From Actinomycetota bacterium (lineage in GTDB: Bacteria > Actinomycetota > Acidimicrobiia > Acidimicrobiales > Ilumatobacteraceae): a DNA stretch of 64,000 nucleotides. The stretch covers positions 310,001 through 374,000 of the forward strand of contig CP064997.1 of NCBI GenBank assembly GCA_016700055.1, written 5' to 3'. Made by a program: the position numbers and the translations under genes. Below the pieces are notes generated by a model, which saw only the letters and a program-made list of their open reading frames with translations, was not told the DNA's origin and searched no databases. This document shows positions 46,553 to 53,945 of this stretch, one piece after another. Within the stretch, counting starts at the first letter, position 1, and the number at the start of each line of letters is the position of its first letter.

Positions 46553-47773
46553 TCAGCCGGCCATCTTCTCCTGCAGGCGCCTGTCGAGCGCGGCGAGGAA
46601 CTCCTCGGTGGTCAGCCACCCCTGCTCGGGCCCGACGAGCAGGGAGAGGTCCTTCGTCATCTCGCCGCCCTCGACGGCCTCGACGCACACCGTCTCCAGC
46701 TTCTCGGCGAAGTCGATCAGCGCGGCGTTGTCGTCGAGCTTGCCGCGGTGGGCGAGGCCGCGCGTCCAGGCGAAGATCGACGCGATCGGGTTGGTGGAGG
46801 TGGGGTTGCCCTTCTGGTGCTCACGGAAGTGGCGGGTGACGGTGCCGTGCGCGGCCTCGGCCTCGACCGTGCGGCCGTCGGGGGTCATCAGCACCGACGT
46901 CATCAGCCCGAGCGAGCCGAAGCCCTGGGCGACGGTGTCGCTCTGCACGTCGCCGTCGTAGTTCTTGCACGCCCACACGTAGCCGCCCTCCCACTTCATC
47001 GCGGCCGCGACCATGTCGTCGATCAGGCGATGTTCGTAGGTGAGCCCGGCGGCGTCGAACTGCGGCTTGAACTCGGCGTCGAACACCTCTTGGAACAGGT
47101 CCTTGAACTGGCCGTCGTACGCCTTCAGGATCGTGTTCTTGGTGGACAGGTAGACCGGATAGTGGCGGGCCAGCCCGTAGCGGAACGAGGCCCGCGCGAA
47201 GTCGCGGATCGAGTCGTTGAAGTTGTACATACCCATCGCCACCCCGCCGTCGTCGCCGTAGGTGGCGACGTCGAAGCGCATCGGCTCGCTGCCGTCGGCG
47301 GGCGTGTAGGTGATCGTGACGGTCCCCGCGCCGGGCACCTTGAAGTCGGTGGCCTTGTACTGGTCGCCGTGCGCGTGACGCCCGATGACGATCGGCTTGG
47401 TCCAACCCGGCACCAGACGGGGGATGTTCGAGCAGATGATCGGCTCGCGGAACACGACCCCGCCCAAGATGTTGCGGATCGTCCCGTTCGGCGACTTCCA
47501 CATGTGCTTCAGGCCGAACTCCTCGACCCGCGCCTCGTCGGGGGTGATCGTGGCGCACTTCACGCCGACTCCGTGGCGCTGGATGGCATGCGCGGCGTCG
47601 ACGGTCACCTGGTCGTCGGTGGCGTCGCGGTGCTCGATGCCGAGGTCGTAGTACTCGAGCTCCACGTCGAGGTACGGCAGGATCAGGCGGTCCTTGATGA
47701 ACTGCCAGATGATCCTCGTCATCTCGTCGCCGTCGAGCTCGACGACCGGGTTGTCGACCTTGATCTTCGCCAT
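46553..47773 (-). CDS. icd: isocitrate dehydrogenase (NADP+, eukaryote-like homodimeric type)
   Basis: 406 aa. The order of motifs (SPNGTIRNILGGVVFREPI; IGRHAHGDQYKATDF; NYDGDVQSDTVAQGFGSLGLMTS; AHGTVTRHF) is that of IDH1/2-like enzymes rather than the E. coli type. It oxidises isocitrate to 2-oxoglutarate with NADPH formation, feeding gltBD. GAAGGGA lies before ATG. The upstream region shares an 18-bp motif with acn. Confidence 0.94.
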   Translation of the reverse strand: MAKIKVDNPVVELDGDEMTRIIWQFIKDRLILPYLDVELEYYDLGIEHRDATDDQVTVDAAHAIQRHGVGVKCATITPDEARVEEFGLKHMWKSPNGTIRNILGGVVFREPIICSNIPRLVPGWTKPIVIGRHAHGDQYKATDFKVPGAGTVTITYTPADGSEPMRFDVATYGDDGGVAMGMYNFNDSIRDFARASFRYGLARHYPVYLSTKNTILKAYDGQFKDLFQEVFDAEFKPQFDAAGLTYEHRLIDDMVAAAMKWEGGYVWACKNYDGDVQSDTVAQGFGSLGLMTSVLMTPDGRTVEAEAAHGTVTRHFREHQKGNPTSTNPIASIFAWTRGLAHRGKLDDNAALIDFAEKLETVCVEAVEGGEMTKDLSLLVGPEQGWLTTEEFLAALDRRLQEKMAG

Positions 47774-47788
47774 CTGCGTTCCCTTCGG

Positions 47789-47806
47789 ACTTGTATTCGA
47801 CTTGTC
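47789..47806. promoter_or_regulatory. candidate GntR operator (icd copy)
   Basis: ACTTGTATTCGACTTGTC, read on the minus strand, contains perfect direct repeats ACAAGT-CGAAT-ACAAGT ending 15 bp before the icd ATG. The same motif with two changes lies at the gntR/acn divergent promoter. The direct-repeat spacing of 11 bp suggests side-by-side binding on one face. Confidence 0.55.
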
Positions 47807-47876
47807 ATGATATCCCTTTGCCGGCGGGCGTTGTGCATGGGGCGGGCGCGCCCGAGGGCTCTAAGGTCGCCCGGCA

Positions 47877-48989
47877 GTGGACTTCTCGTGGACCCCCGAG
47901 CAACAGGCCCTGCGCGAGCACGCTCGCCAGGTTGCCGCCGATGCCGTCGCTCGCTACGGCCGCGCCAACGACTCGTGGATCAACGGTTACTCCAAGGAGT
48001 TCGCGCGCGAACTGGCGGCGCTCGGCTGGATCGGGATGACCTGGCCGGTCGAGTTCGGGGGTGGTGGGCGGCCCCCGATCGAGCGCCTGATCGTCGGCGA
48101 AGAGCTGATCAATGCAGGTGCACCGATCGCGTCGATGTGGTTCGCCGACCGACAGATGGGCCCGACGCTCATCGCCTACGGACGGCCCGACCAGCAGGCC
48201 GAGTACCTGCCGCGGATCCTCTCCGGCGAGACGACATGGTGCATCGGCATGTCGGAGCCGGACGCGGGGTCCGACCTCGCCTCGCTCACCACCTCGGCCC
48301 GCCGCGACGGCGACTCGTGGGTGATCAACGGGCAGAAGATCTGGACCAGCTTCGGTGAGCTCGCCGACTGCTGCTACCTGATCTGTCGCACCGCCGCCGA
48401 CGGGCCGGCGCACGTCGGGATCAGCGAGATCGTCGTCCCGATGGGCACCGCCGGCATCGAGGTGCGCCCGATCCAGGACATGACCACGAACCGGCACTTC
48501 TGCGAGGTGTTCTTCACCGACGTGCGGGTGCCGATCGACAACCTCGTCGGCACCGAGGGCGCCGCGTTCAAGCAGACGATGCGCCAGCTCGAACACGAGC
48601 GCGGCGGCATCGACCGGCTGGTCTCCAATCACGCGTTGTACCGCTTCGCCCGCGAGCGCGCCGACACCTCCGATCCGCTCGTGCGCCAGGAGATCGCCGG
48701 GCTCGAGGCGGCGTACCGGATCGGGCGCATCCTCGTCGTCCGCGAGGTGCTGCGCCAGGCGCCGGCCGGCTTCTCGGCGGCCACGAAGTGCTTCTGCACC
48801 GAGCACGAGTGGCGGGTGGCGCAGTTCGTCGCCCGCGTGCTCGGCCCGGAGGCCATGCTGTGGAACGAGCTCACCCAGGGGCTCGTCTACGCCCCCGGCT
48901 ACACGATCATGGGTGGCACCTCGAACGTGCTGCGCAACATCCTCGGCGAGCGTGTGCTCGGCCTGCCGCGCGAGCCGGCGGCCCGCTGA
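47877..48989 (+). CDS. acyl-CoA dehydrogenase family protein
   Basis: 370 aa with N-terminal helices, FAD/substrate motifs MSEPDAGSDLASL and GQKIWTS, and a C-terminal MGGTSNVLRNILGERVLGLPR. The YEGT glutamate that acts as base in medium-chain enzymes is not present at that spot, so either another residue serves or the protein pairs with a partner subunit as in actinobacterial heteromeric FadE. TAAGGT (47862-47867) lies 9 nt before the GTG start, and there is no ribosome-binding site. Confidence 0.85.
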   Translation: MDFSWTPEQQALREHARQVAADAVARYGRANDSWINGYSKEFARELAALGWIGMTWPVEFGGGGRPPIERLIVGEELINAGAPIASMWFADRQMGPTLIAYGRPDQQAEYLPRILSGETTWCIGMSEPDAGSDLASLTTSARRDGDSWVINGQKIWTSFGELADCCYLICRTAADGPAHVGISEIVVPMGTAGIEVRPIQDMTTNRHFCEVFFTDVRVPIDNLVGTEGAAFKQTMRQLEHERGGIDRLVSNHALYRFARERADTSDPLVRQEIAGLEAAYRIGRILVVREVLRQAPAGFSAATKCFCTEHEWRVAQFVARVLGPEAMLWNELTQGLVYAPGYTIMGGTSNVLRNILGERVLGLPREPAAR

Positions 48990-49013
48990 AGCACCCCGAG
49001 TAGGGTCGGCGCG

Positions 49014-50300
49014 ATGGGCGACCTCTGCGATCTCTCGGCCCGCATCATCGACTCCGGCGTGGCCGACCAGCCGGTGAACAGGGTGACCAACGAGCTGTCC
49101 GAGCTGGCCGCGGATCTCGCGTTGGTGGAGAGCTTCAGCCACTGCGCGGTGTGGGACACGGGCGAGGGCCTGGTGTGCTTCGACACGTCGGCCGTGCAAA
49201 CCGGCCAGGCGGTGGTCGAGGCCGTCCGCACCTGGCGCAGCACCCCGTTCGAGCGGCTCGTGTACACCCACGGCCACGTCGACCACGTCGGCGGCAGCGG
49301 GTTCTTCGCCGCCGACGCGGCGGCGAGACATCACCCCCGCCCGCGCGTCGTCGGCCACGAGAACGTGGCCACGCGCCTCGACCGATACGACGCGACGAAC
49401 GGCTGGAACCTCGCGATCAACGCCCGCCAGTTCGGCGCCACCGGCGGCGGGCTCGGTCTCGGCCTCGGCCGGCGCTTCGTCGCCGACGAAGTGATGCGGC
49501 CCGACGAAACGTTCCGCGAGCACCACGAGCTGGCCGCCGGCGACGACGTGCTCGAGCTGCACCACGCGAGGGGCGAGACCGACGACCACCTGTGGGGCTG
49601 GGTGCCAGGCCGGCGCTGGCTGTTCGCCGGTGACTTCGTCATCTGGAACTTCCCCAACGCCGGCAACCCGCAGAAGGTGCAGCGCTACCCGCTCGAGTGG
49701 GCCGCAGCGCTGCGCGACATGGCCGAACACGGACCAGAGCTGCTCGTGCCCGCCCACGGTCTGCCGATCGCCGGCCGGGAGCGCATCGCGACCGTGCTCA
49801 CCGATATCGCCGCAGTGCTCGAGACGCTCGTCGAGGAGGTGCTCGCCATGATGAACGCCGGCGCCGCCCTGGACACGATCGTGCACGAGGTGCGTGTCCC
49901 CGCCGAGGAGCTCGCCAAGCCGTACCTGCGCCCTCTCTACGACGAACCCGAGTTCGTCGTCCGCAACATCTGGCGCCAGTACGGCGGATGGTGGGACGGC
50001 GCGCCGTCGCGGCTGAAGCCCTCCCCCGACGCGCACCTCGCCGGCGTGCTCGCCGAGCTCGCCGGCGGCGCGGAGGCGATGGTGCAGCGTGCCGAGCGAG
50101 CGCTCGCCGAGGGTGACCTGCGCCTCGCTTGCCACCTGGCTGATCTCGCCGCATGGGCCGCGCCCGACGACCCGCTGGTGCACGGCGCGCGTGCCGAGGT
50201 GTACGCGGCACGGCGGGCGGCGGAGACGTCGCTGATGGCGAAGGGCATCTTCCTCGGCGCGGAGCGGGAATCCCGCGCCGTCGTGCCGGGTGGCCGATGA
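49014..50300 (+). CDS. MBL-fold hydrolase with alkylsulfatase-like C-terminal domain
   Basis: 428 aa. The zinc motif THGHVDHVGG (H86, H88, D90, H91) and later Asp/His ligands (GETDDH, FAGD, PAHG) show an active metallo-beta-lactamase fold, followed by a helical alkyl-sulfatase dimerisation-like region (about 285-420). SDS hydrolase BDS1 has the same plan but is longer, so the activity on alkyl sulfates is only a guess. TAGGGT (49002-49007) ends 6 nt before ATG. Confidence 0.82.
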   Translation: MGDLCDLSARIIDSGVADQPVNRVTNELSELAADLALVESFSHCAVWDTGEGLVCFDTSAVQTGQAVVEAVRTWRSTPFERLVYTHGHVDHVGGSGFFAADAAARHHPRPRVVGHENVATRLDRYDATNGWNLAINARQFGATGGGLGLGLGRRFVADEVMRPDETFREHHELAAGDDVLELHHARGETDDHLWGWVPGRRWLFAGDFVIWNFPNAGNPQKVQRYPLEWAAALRDMAEHGPELLVPAHGLPIAGRERIATVLTDIAAVLETLVEEVLAMMNAGAALDTIVHEVRVPAEELAKPYLRPLYDEPEFVVRNIWRQYGGWWDGAPSRLKPSPDAHLAGVLAELAGGAEAMVQRAERALAEGDLRLACHLADLAAWAAPDDPLVHGARAEVYAARRAAETSLMAKGIFLGAERESRAVVPGGR

Positions 50301-50941
50301 CGACAGCACGACGCGGGCTGGTAGCTGCGCTGGCGCTCCTCGCGGGGTGCGGTCTCGCCGAGCGGCCCTCGGTCGACACTGCGTTCCCCGCCGACGGTGA
50401 GGGCACGGTGCTGCTCGGCGACTCGATCATGTTCTCGGCCACAGAGCCGATCCTCGCCGAACTGCCGCGCAGCACGGTCGACGCCGTTCCCGGGCGCACG
50501 ATGGTCAGCCCGGCGCTGTCCGACGCGGGTCTGCCCCGGGTGGAGGTGTTGGCCGCGTCCGAGCCCGACCGGTGGGTGGTGGAGCTCGGCACCAACGACG
50601 CGTTCACGGTCGGCTCGGTCACCGACGACGTTGTCCTCGCCGATCTCGACGTGCTGCTCGGCTCGATCGACGCGACGGCGTCCGACGGTGAGGCTTGCGT
50701 GTGGTGGGTGCTCCCCCACGTCGCCGCGCCCGTCGACCCCGCGTCCATCGCCCGCGCCGATCTGATCGCAACCACGTTGCGCGACCGGCTGGCGGCCCGC
50801 GACTGCGGCGGCCCGATCGACTGGCCGGGAGCGGTCGGCCTCGACCCCTCCCTGCTCGACGCCGACGGCGTCCACCTCACCACGCGGGGGCGCGACATGT
50901 TCGCCGAGCTGATCGCCGGCACCATCGCCGAGGGCGACTGA
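50297..50941 (+). CDS. SGNH/GDSL-type lipoprotein hydrolase
   Basis: 214 aa. The N-terminus has a signal peptide with lipobox LAGC (C18). The SGNH blocks are GDS with Ser43, G98-T-N-D101, and a C-terminal D-x2-H (DADGVHLT). Such exported SGNH enzymes deacetylate or de-esterify wall and capsule glycans. ATG overlaps the previous stop (ATGA), so it is cotranslated with the MBL hydrolase. Confidence 0.8.
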   Translation: MTTARRGLVAALALLAGCGLAERPSVDTAFPADGEGTVLLGDSIMFSATEPILAELPRSTVDAVPGRTMVSPALSDAGLPRVEVLAASEPDRWVVELGTNDAFTVGSVTDDVVLADLDVLLGSIDATASDGEACVWWVLPHVAAPVDPASIARADLIATTLRDRLAARDCGGPIDWPGAVGLDPSLLDADGVHLTTRGRDMFAELIAGTIAEGD

Positions 50942-50962
50942 GCCCGCAGTAGGTTCGGGCAC

Positions 50963-51952
50963 GTGCACCACGTCCGCTTCGGCCGCACCGGCCTCAAGGT
51001 GTCCCGGCTCTGCCTCGGCACGATGACGTTCGGATTCCAGTGCGACGAAGAGACGTCGTTCGCGATCCTCGACGCCGCGGCAGCCGCCGGCATCGACTTC
51101 ATCGACACCGCCGACGTCTACCCCCTCGGAGCCTCACCCGAGCTGTTCGGCCGTACCGAGGAGATCGTCGGGCGCTGGCTGCACGGCCGGCGCGACGAGT
51201 ACGTGCTGGCCACGAAGTGCTACTTCCCGACCGGGCCCAAGCCGTGGGACTCGGGCAACAGCCGCCAGAACATCATGCGCGCCGTCGAGGCTTCGCTGCG
51301 CCGTCTCGGCACGGACCACATCGACCTCTACCAGCTCCACGCGTGGGACCACGACACACCGATCGACGAGAGCCTGCGGGCGCTCGACGACCTCGTCCAC
51401 TCGGGCAAGGTGCGCTACCTCGGCTGCTCCAACCTGGCCGCCTACCAGTTGGCGCGCTCGCTCGGACGCAGCGAGGTGCTCGGCACGGCGCGGTTCGACT
51501 GCGTTCAGCCGCGCTACAACCTGCTCCACCGCGAGATCGAACGAGAGATGCTGCCGCTCTGCGCCGAAGAAGGCATCGCCGTCATCCCCTACAACCCTCT
51601 CGCCGGGGGGTTTCTGAGCGGCAAGCACCGGCCGGGAACGCCGACCGAGCAGACCCGGTTCACGCTTGGCTGGGCGGCAGGCCGCTACCAGGAGCGCTAC
51701 TGGCACGAGCAGATGTTCTCGACCGTCGATGACCTGCGCCCGATCGCGGACGAGGCCGGCGTACCGCTCGCCACGCTCGCCATGCAGTGGGTGCTCGCCA
51801 ACCCGGTGATCACCTCGCCGATCGTCGGCGCCAGCCGACCCGACCAGCTCGCGGCCGCGGTCGAAGCCGTGCGCACCCCCCTCGACGCCGAGCTGAAGCA
51901 GCGCATCGACGAGCTGACGCACGAATACCGCCTCGTCGAGCACGCCCGCTGA
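50963..51952 (+). CDS. aldo/keto reductase
   Basis: 329-aa AKR with the catalytic tetrad visible: Asp and Tyr in DTADVY, Lys in LATKCY, His in LYQLHAWD. NPLAGGFLSGKH and the C-terminal SPIVGASRPDQL bind NADPH. It is closest in pattern to the YajO/Tas group. TAGGTT (50950-50955) ends 7 nt before the GTG start. It is the last host gene before the attachment site. Confidence 0.9.
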   Translation: MHHVRFGRTGLKVSRLCLGTMTFGFQCDEETSFAILDAAAAAGIDFIDTADVYPLGASPELFGRTEEIVGRWLHGRRDEYVLATKCYFPTGPKPWDSGNSRQNIMRAVEASLRRLGTDHIDLYQLHAWDHDTPIDESLRALDDLVHSGKVRYLGCSNLAAYQLARSLGRSEVLGTARFDCVQPRYNLLHREIEREMLPLCAEEGIAVIPYNPLAGGFLSGKHRPGTPTEQTRFTLGWAAGRYQERYWHEQMFSTVDDLRPIADEAGVPLATLAMQWVLANPVITSPIVGASRPDQLAAAVEAVRTPLDAELKQRIDELTHEYRLVEHAR

Positions 51953-51963
51953 CCCGGCGCTAT

Positions 51964-52008
51964 TGGTGGGCGTAGCCGGACTCGAACCGGAGACCTCTAC
52001 CGTGTCAA
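51964..52008 (-). other. attL: 3' half of tRNA-Val(GAC) at prophage junction
   Basis: On the minus strand the sequence runs from anticodon loop TTGACAC through GGTAG, AGGTC, T-arm CCGGTTCGAGTCCGG and acceptor TACGCCC to ACCA. The 5' half (acceptor GGGCGTA, D arm, 5' anticodon stem) is absent; upstream bases do not pair. This is the normal outcome when a phage recombines inside a tRNA gene and restores it at the other end, so 51964-52008 should be the attachment core. Confidence 0.8.
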
Positions 52009-52103
52009 CTCTCCGTCGACGGCACTTGTGCTGGTGGTTCGCCGGTGTGTGCGCTCATCGATGGGGTCTGCGAGCAGGCGTGATGCGTCTGCGGTGTCAT
52101 GCG

Positions 52104-52323
52104 ATGTCACGTCGCATTCCAAGCGAGCCCCTCGCCGAGGTCGATTGGTTGAAGCTCGTGACGGGGATGGGCAGCGACCTCAAGCGGGCAGCCTTCCAGC
52201 AGCTCCTCGACGACGAGCGCATCGAGAAGGTGCCCGTCACCATCACCGTCGAAGAACGGCAGCCGACGCACCGTCGAGCGCTACCGACTGAACGAATCCG
52301 AGCTGGAGAAGGGGGCCGCGTGA
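52104..52323 (+). pseudogene. small DNA-binding-like protein gene with a one-base frameshift
   Basis: From ATG 52104 the frame encodes MSRRIPSEPLAEVDWLKLV and then RAAFQQLLDDERIEKVPVTITVE up to 52253. Dropping one base in the run at 52251-52255 continues smoothly as NGSRRTVERYRLNESELEKG to a stop at 52321, a typical wing and C-terminus. Without the correction the frame runs on into low-complexity Arg/Ser sequence. Either a mutated prophage gene or a sequencing error; function probably DNA binding. Confidence 0.45.
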
Positions 52324-52378
52324 ACCCGTCCGAGCGGCGACTTCGCTCGCCGGAGAGGCAGCTCATGAGCTGCTCATC

Positions 52379-52538
52379 GGGGCGAACGACCGAACAGAAA
52401 TGACCTCACCTGCGGGGCGAGCGAACGTAGCCCCTGACCAGGGGAAACAGAGCGAAATGCTCGTTCGCCGGGCGAGCGACGGGGCGAGCGACCGTCGCTT
52501 GCCTCGCTTGCCCCGGGGGTAGAGTCCCGGGCGAGCGA
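52379..52538 (+). repeat. iteron-like direct repeats, (G/C)GGGCGARCGA
   Basis: Five 11-bp copies occur at 52379-52389, 52414-52424, 52469-52479, 52481-52491 and 52528-52538, with inverted or near copies at about 52343-52352, 52494-52503 and 52504-52514. The copy at 52483-52491 can pair with TCGCTTGCC as a 9-bp stem with loop CCG. No gene was recognised between 52324 and 52679. Proximity to attL suggests integrase or excisionase arm sites; iterons of an origin are an alternative. Confidence 0.55.
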
Positions 52539-52679
52539 GCGAGTGGGCGACGAGAGCACGCCAGCGATGCCCCGACTGTGACGAGGAGATGCCCAGTCAC
52601 GTGCTCGACGTGCACCGGACACTCGTGTCCCCGCTCCGACCCCAACACGCCGAGAAGGCCATGGTTCGGACTCGTCCCC

Positions 52680-52860
52680 TCATCGTGGATCGTCTCCTTC
52701 GTCGCTGAGGCCCAGCACCTGCCGGGCCTTCGGGGTGAGCCGGCCACCGGGGCGCCCACGGCCGGCTGACTCGAGCAGTCCCCGCCGCCGCGCCTCGGCG
52801 AGCTTGTCGCGCACGGTGATCGGGTCGAAGCCGAGCGATCCGCATCGTTCGGGCAGAGCC
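52680..52860 (-). pseudogene. fragment of a winged-helix phage/plasmid protein
   Basis: The minus-strand frame reads ALPERCGSLGFDPITVRDKL, EARRRGLLESAGRGRPGG and LTPKARQVLGLSDEGDD to a stop at 52682-52680. This is a common actinobacterial phage pattern with helix-turn-helix and GRPGG wing. The N-terminus is lost: the coding character stops at about 52860, where a different gene begins on the other strand. Confidence 0.55.
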
Positions 52861-52995
52861 TCCCAAGCCGACGTGGCCGAAGCGGTCGGGGTCGCCCAGC
52901 GGACCGTGGCCCGCTGGGAGCTCGGCCAGAACCCACACGCCAAGCACCTCGTGCGCTACATCGCTGTGCTCGACGAGCTGAAGGCCCTCGCATGA
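52861..52995 (+). pseudogene. fragment of an XRE-like helix-turn-helix gene
   Basis: SQADVAEAVGVAQRTVARWE followed by HLVRYIAVLDELKALA is a clear HTH_3 motif, but the sequence before 52861 no longer resembles the family, so the first helix region has been cut away. It ends in an ATGA overlap with the next fragment, showing that the two were once neighbours in a plus-strand early operon. Confidence 0.6.
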
Positions 52996-53076
52996 TCGCC
53001 CTCACCGTGAACGGCACCGACTTCCCGCCGACGCTCTCCACCGACCAGGCGGCCGAGCTGCTCGACACCGGCAGCG
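52992..53076 (+). pseudogene. N-terminal fragment of an excisionase/HTH_17-like gene
   Basis: From ATG 52992 the frame reads MIALTVNGTDFPP then LSTDQAAELLDT, the usual start of small MerR-like excisionases, and then loses resemblance near 53070 where the converging holin gene ends. Presumably truncated by a deletion that joined the early and late regions. Confidence 0.5.
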
Positions 53077-53081
53077 GTACC

Positions 53082-53261
53082 TCAGTTGCTCCTGTTGGTG
53101 TTGCCGGCGGCGAGGATGAAGCCGAGCACAGCCATCGCCTCAATGATCTTCTGCTGGACCCCTGAGTCGAGCACGTCGAACACGAGCTCCAAGCCGAGCA
53201 GAGTGGTCAGCGTGAGGTACACGTAGTACCGCACCTTGGCGGGTAGCAGGTCAGCGAGCAT
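53082..53261 (-). CDS. putative phage holin-like membrane protein
   Basis: 59 aa: LADLLPAKVRYYVYLTLTTL, ending AVLGFILAAGNTNRSN. Two hydrophobic stretches with a short polar link and the (P)AK-R-YVY start are typical of small actinophage holins. A strong GGAAGGAG precedes ATG 53261. It is the last gene of the lysis cassette and overlaps the previous gene by 11 nt. Confidence 0.7.
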   Translation of the reverse strand: MLADLLPAKVRYYVYLTLTTLLGLELVFDVLDSGVQQKIIEAMAVLGFILAAGNTNRSN

Positions 53262-53748
53262 CGGCGTCTCCTTCCGGATTGATTGACGGACATCTCTCAG
53301 GCGACATGGTCATCGAGCCTCCCGTGGCGATCTTGCGGTTCCTGCCGCCGGAGCCGTCGGACGACGGCTCCGGCGGCAGGTCACCCCACCGGCGAGCCCA
53401 CGCCTTCAGGCTGGACACGTCGCCAATGATCTCCCGGTGGATGGCCTCGTTGCGCCGGTCGAAGTCGACCAGGTTCTCCTCGAGCCGCTCGACGGTGGCA
53501 CGGGTCATCACCGCATGGTCCGCAAGGGTGGGAGCTCCTGGGTGGCGATGATTGACGGAGTCCTCGACCCGGTCGACGGTGTTGTTCACGATCCCGACGT
53601 GTTCGAGGATCTCATGCAGCACCGGGCGCACCGAGCGCAGGGCCAGGATCGCCCCCATCACGATGATGACGATGAGCGCCACCAGCACCCACGACAGCAC
53701 CTCGACGTTGTCGCCCGACGGGGCTGGCGGGATCGACAGGACGATCAC
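53251..53748 (-). CDS. membrane-anchored DUF2746-like phage protein
   Basis: 165 aa from a GTG in a GTGA overlap with the upstream gene. A single N-terminal transmembrane helix (VLVALIVIIVMGAILALRSV) is followed by a coiled-coil-like region (about 40-120) and a Gly/Ser-rich tail. Actinophages carry a similar protein beside endolysin and holin; its role in lysis is unproven. Confidence 0.65.
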   Translation of the reverse strand: MIVLSIPPAPSGDNVEVLSWVLVALIVIIVMGAILALRSVRPVLHEILEHVGIVNNTVDRVEDSVNHRHPGAPTLADHAVMTRATVERLEENLVDFDRRNEAIHREIIGDVSSLKAWARRWGDLPPEPSSDGSGGRNRKIATGGSMTMSPERCPSINPEGDADAR

Positions 53749-53945
53749 CGCTGCTCCACCTCGACGCCGTCGGGCCACAGTGCCCGAATGGCTTGCTGGG
53801 CGTCGCGCACATCGTTGTACGCCTCGGACGACATGGCGAGGATCTTGGCGTTGACGGTCGCCACCGCCCGCCACCGCCACCGCCCCTCCACGTCCCGGTA
53901 GACGACGACCTTCACGGTCGACGGGGTGCGCTTGCGGCCGAACAT
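53745..53945 (-). CDS. small phage protein resembling DUF1508 (YegP-like)
   Basis: 66 aa: VKVVVYRDVEGRWRWRAVAT, NAKILAMSSEAYNDVRDAQQ. The pattern of a short two-strand unit with W-R and a final YxxxxDAxxA helix matches DUF1508. ATG overlaps the endolysin stop (TGATG). Function unknown. Confidence 0.6.
   Translation of the reverse strand: MFGRKRTPSTVKVVVYRDVEGRWRWRAVATVNAKILAMSSEAYNDVRDAQQAIRALWPDGVEVEQR

Noticed and set aside
47805..50309. 834-codon minus-strand frame over the dehydrogenase, MBL and SGNH genes
   Set aside because: Covers two intergenic promoters and three well-supported genes on the other strand.
52588..52707. Short plus-strand frame starting MPSHVLDVHR
   Set aside because: Its purine run touches the ATG and neither composition nor motifs support coding.
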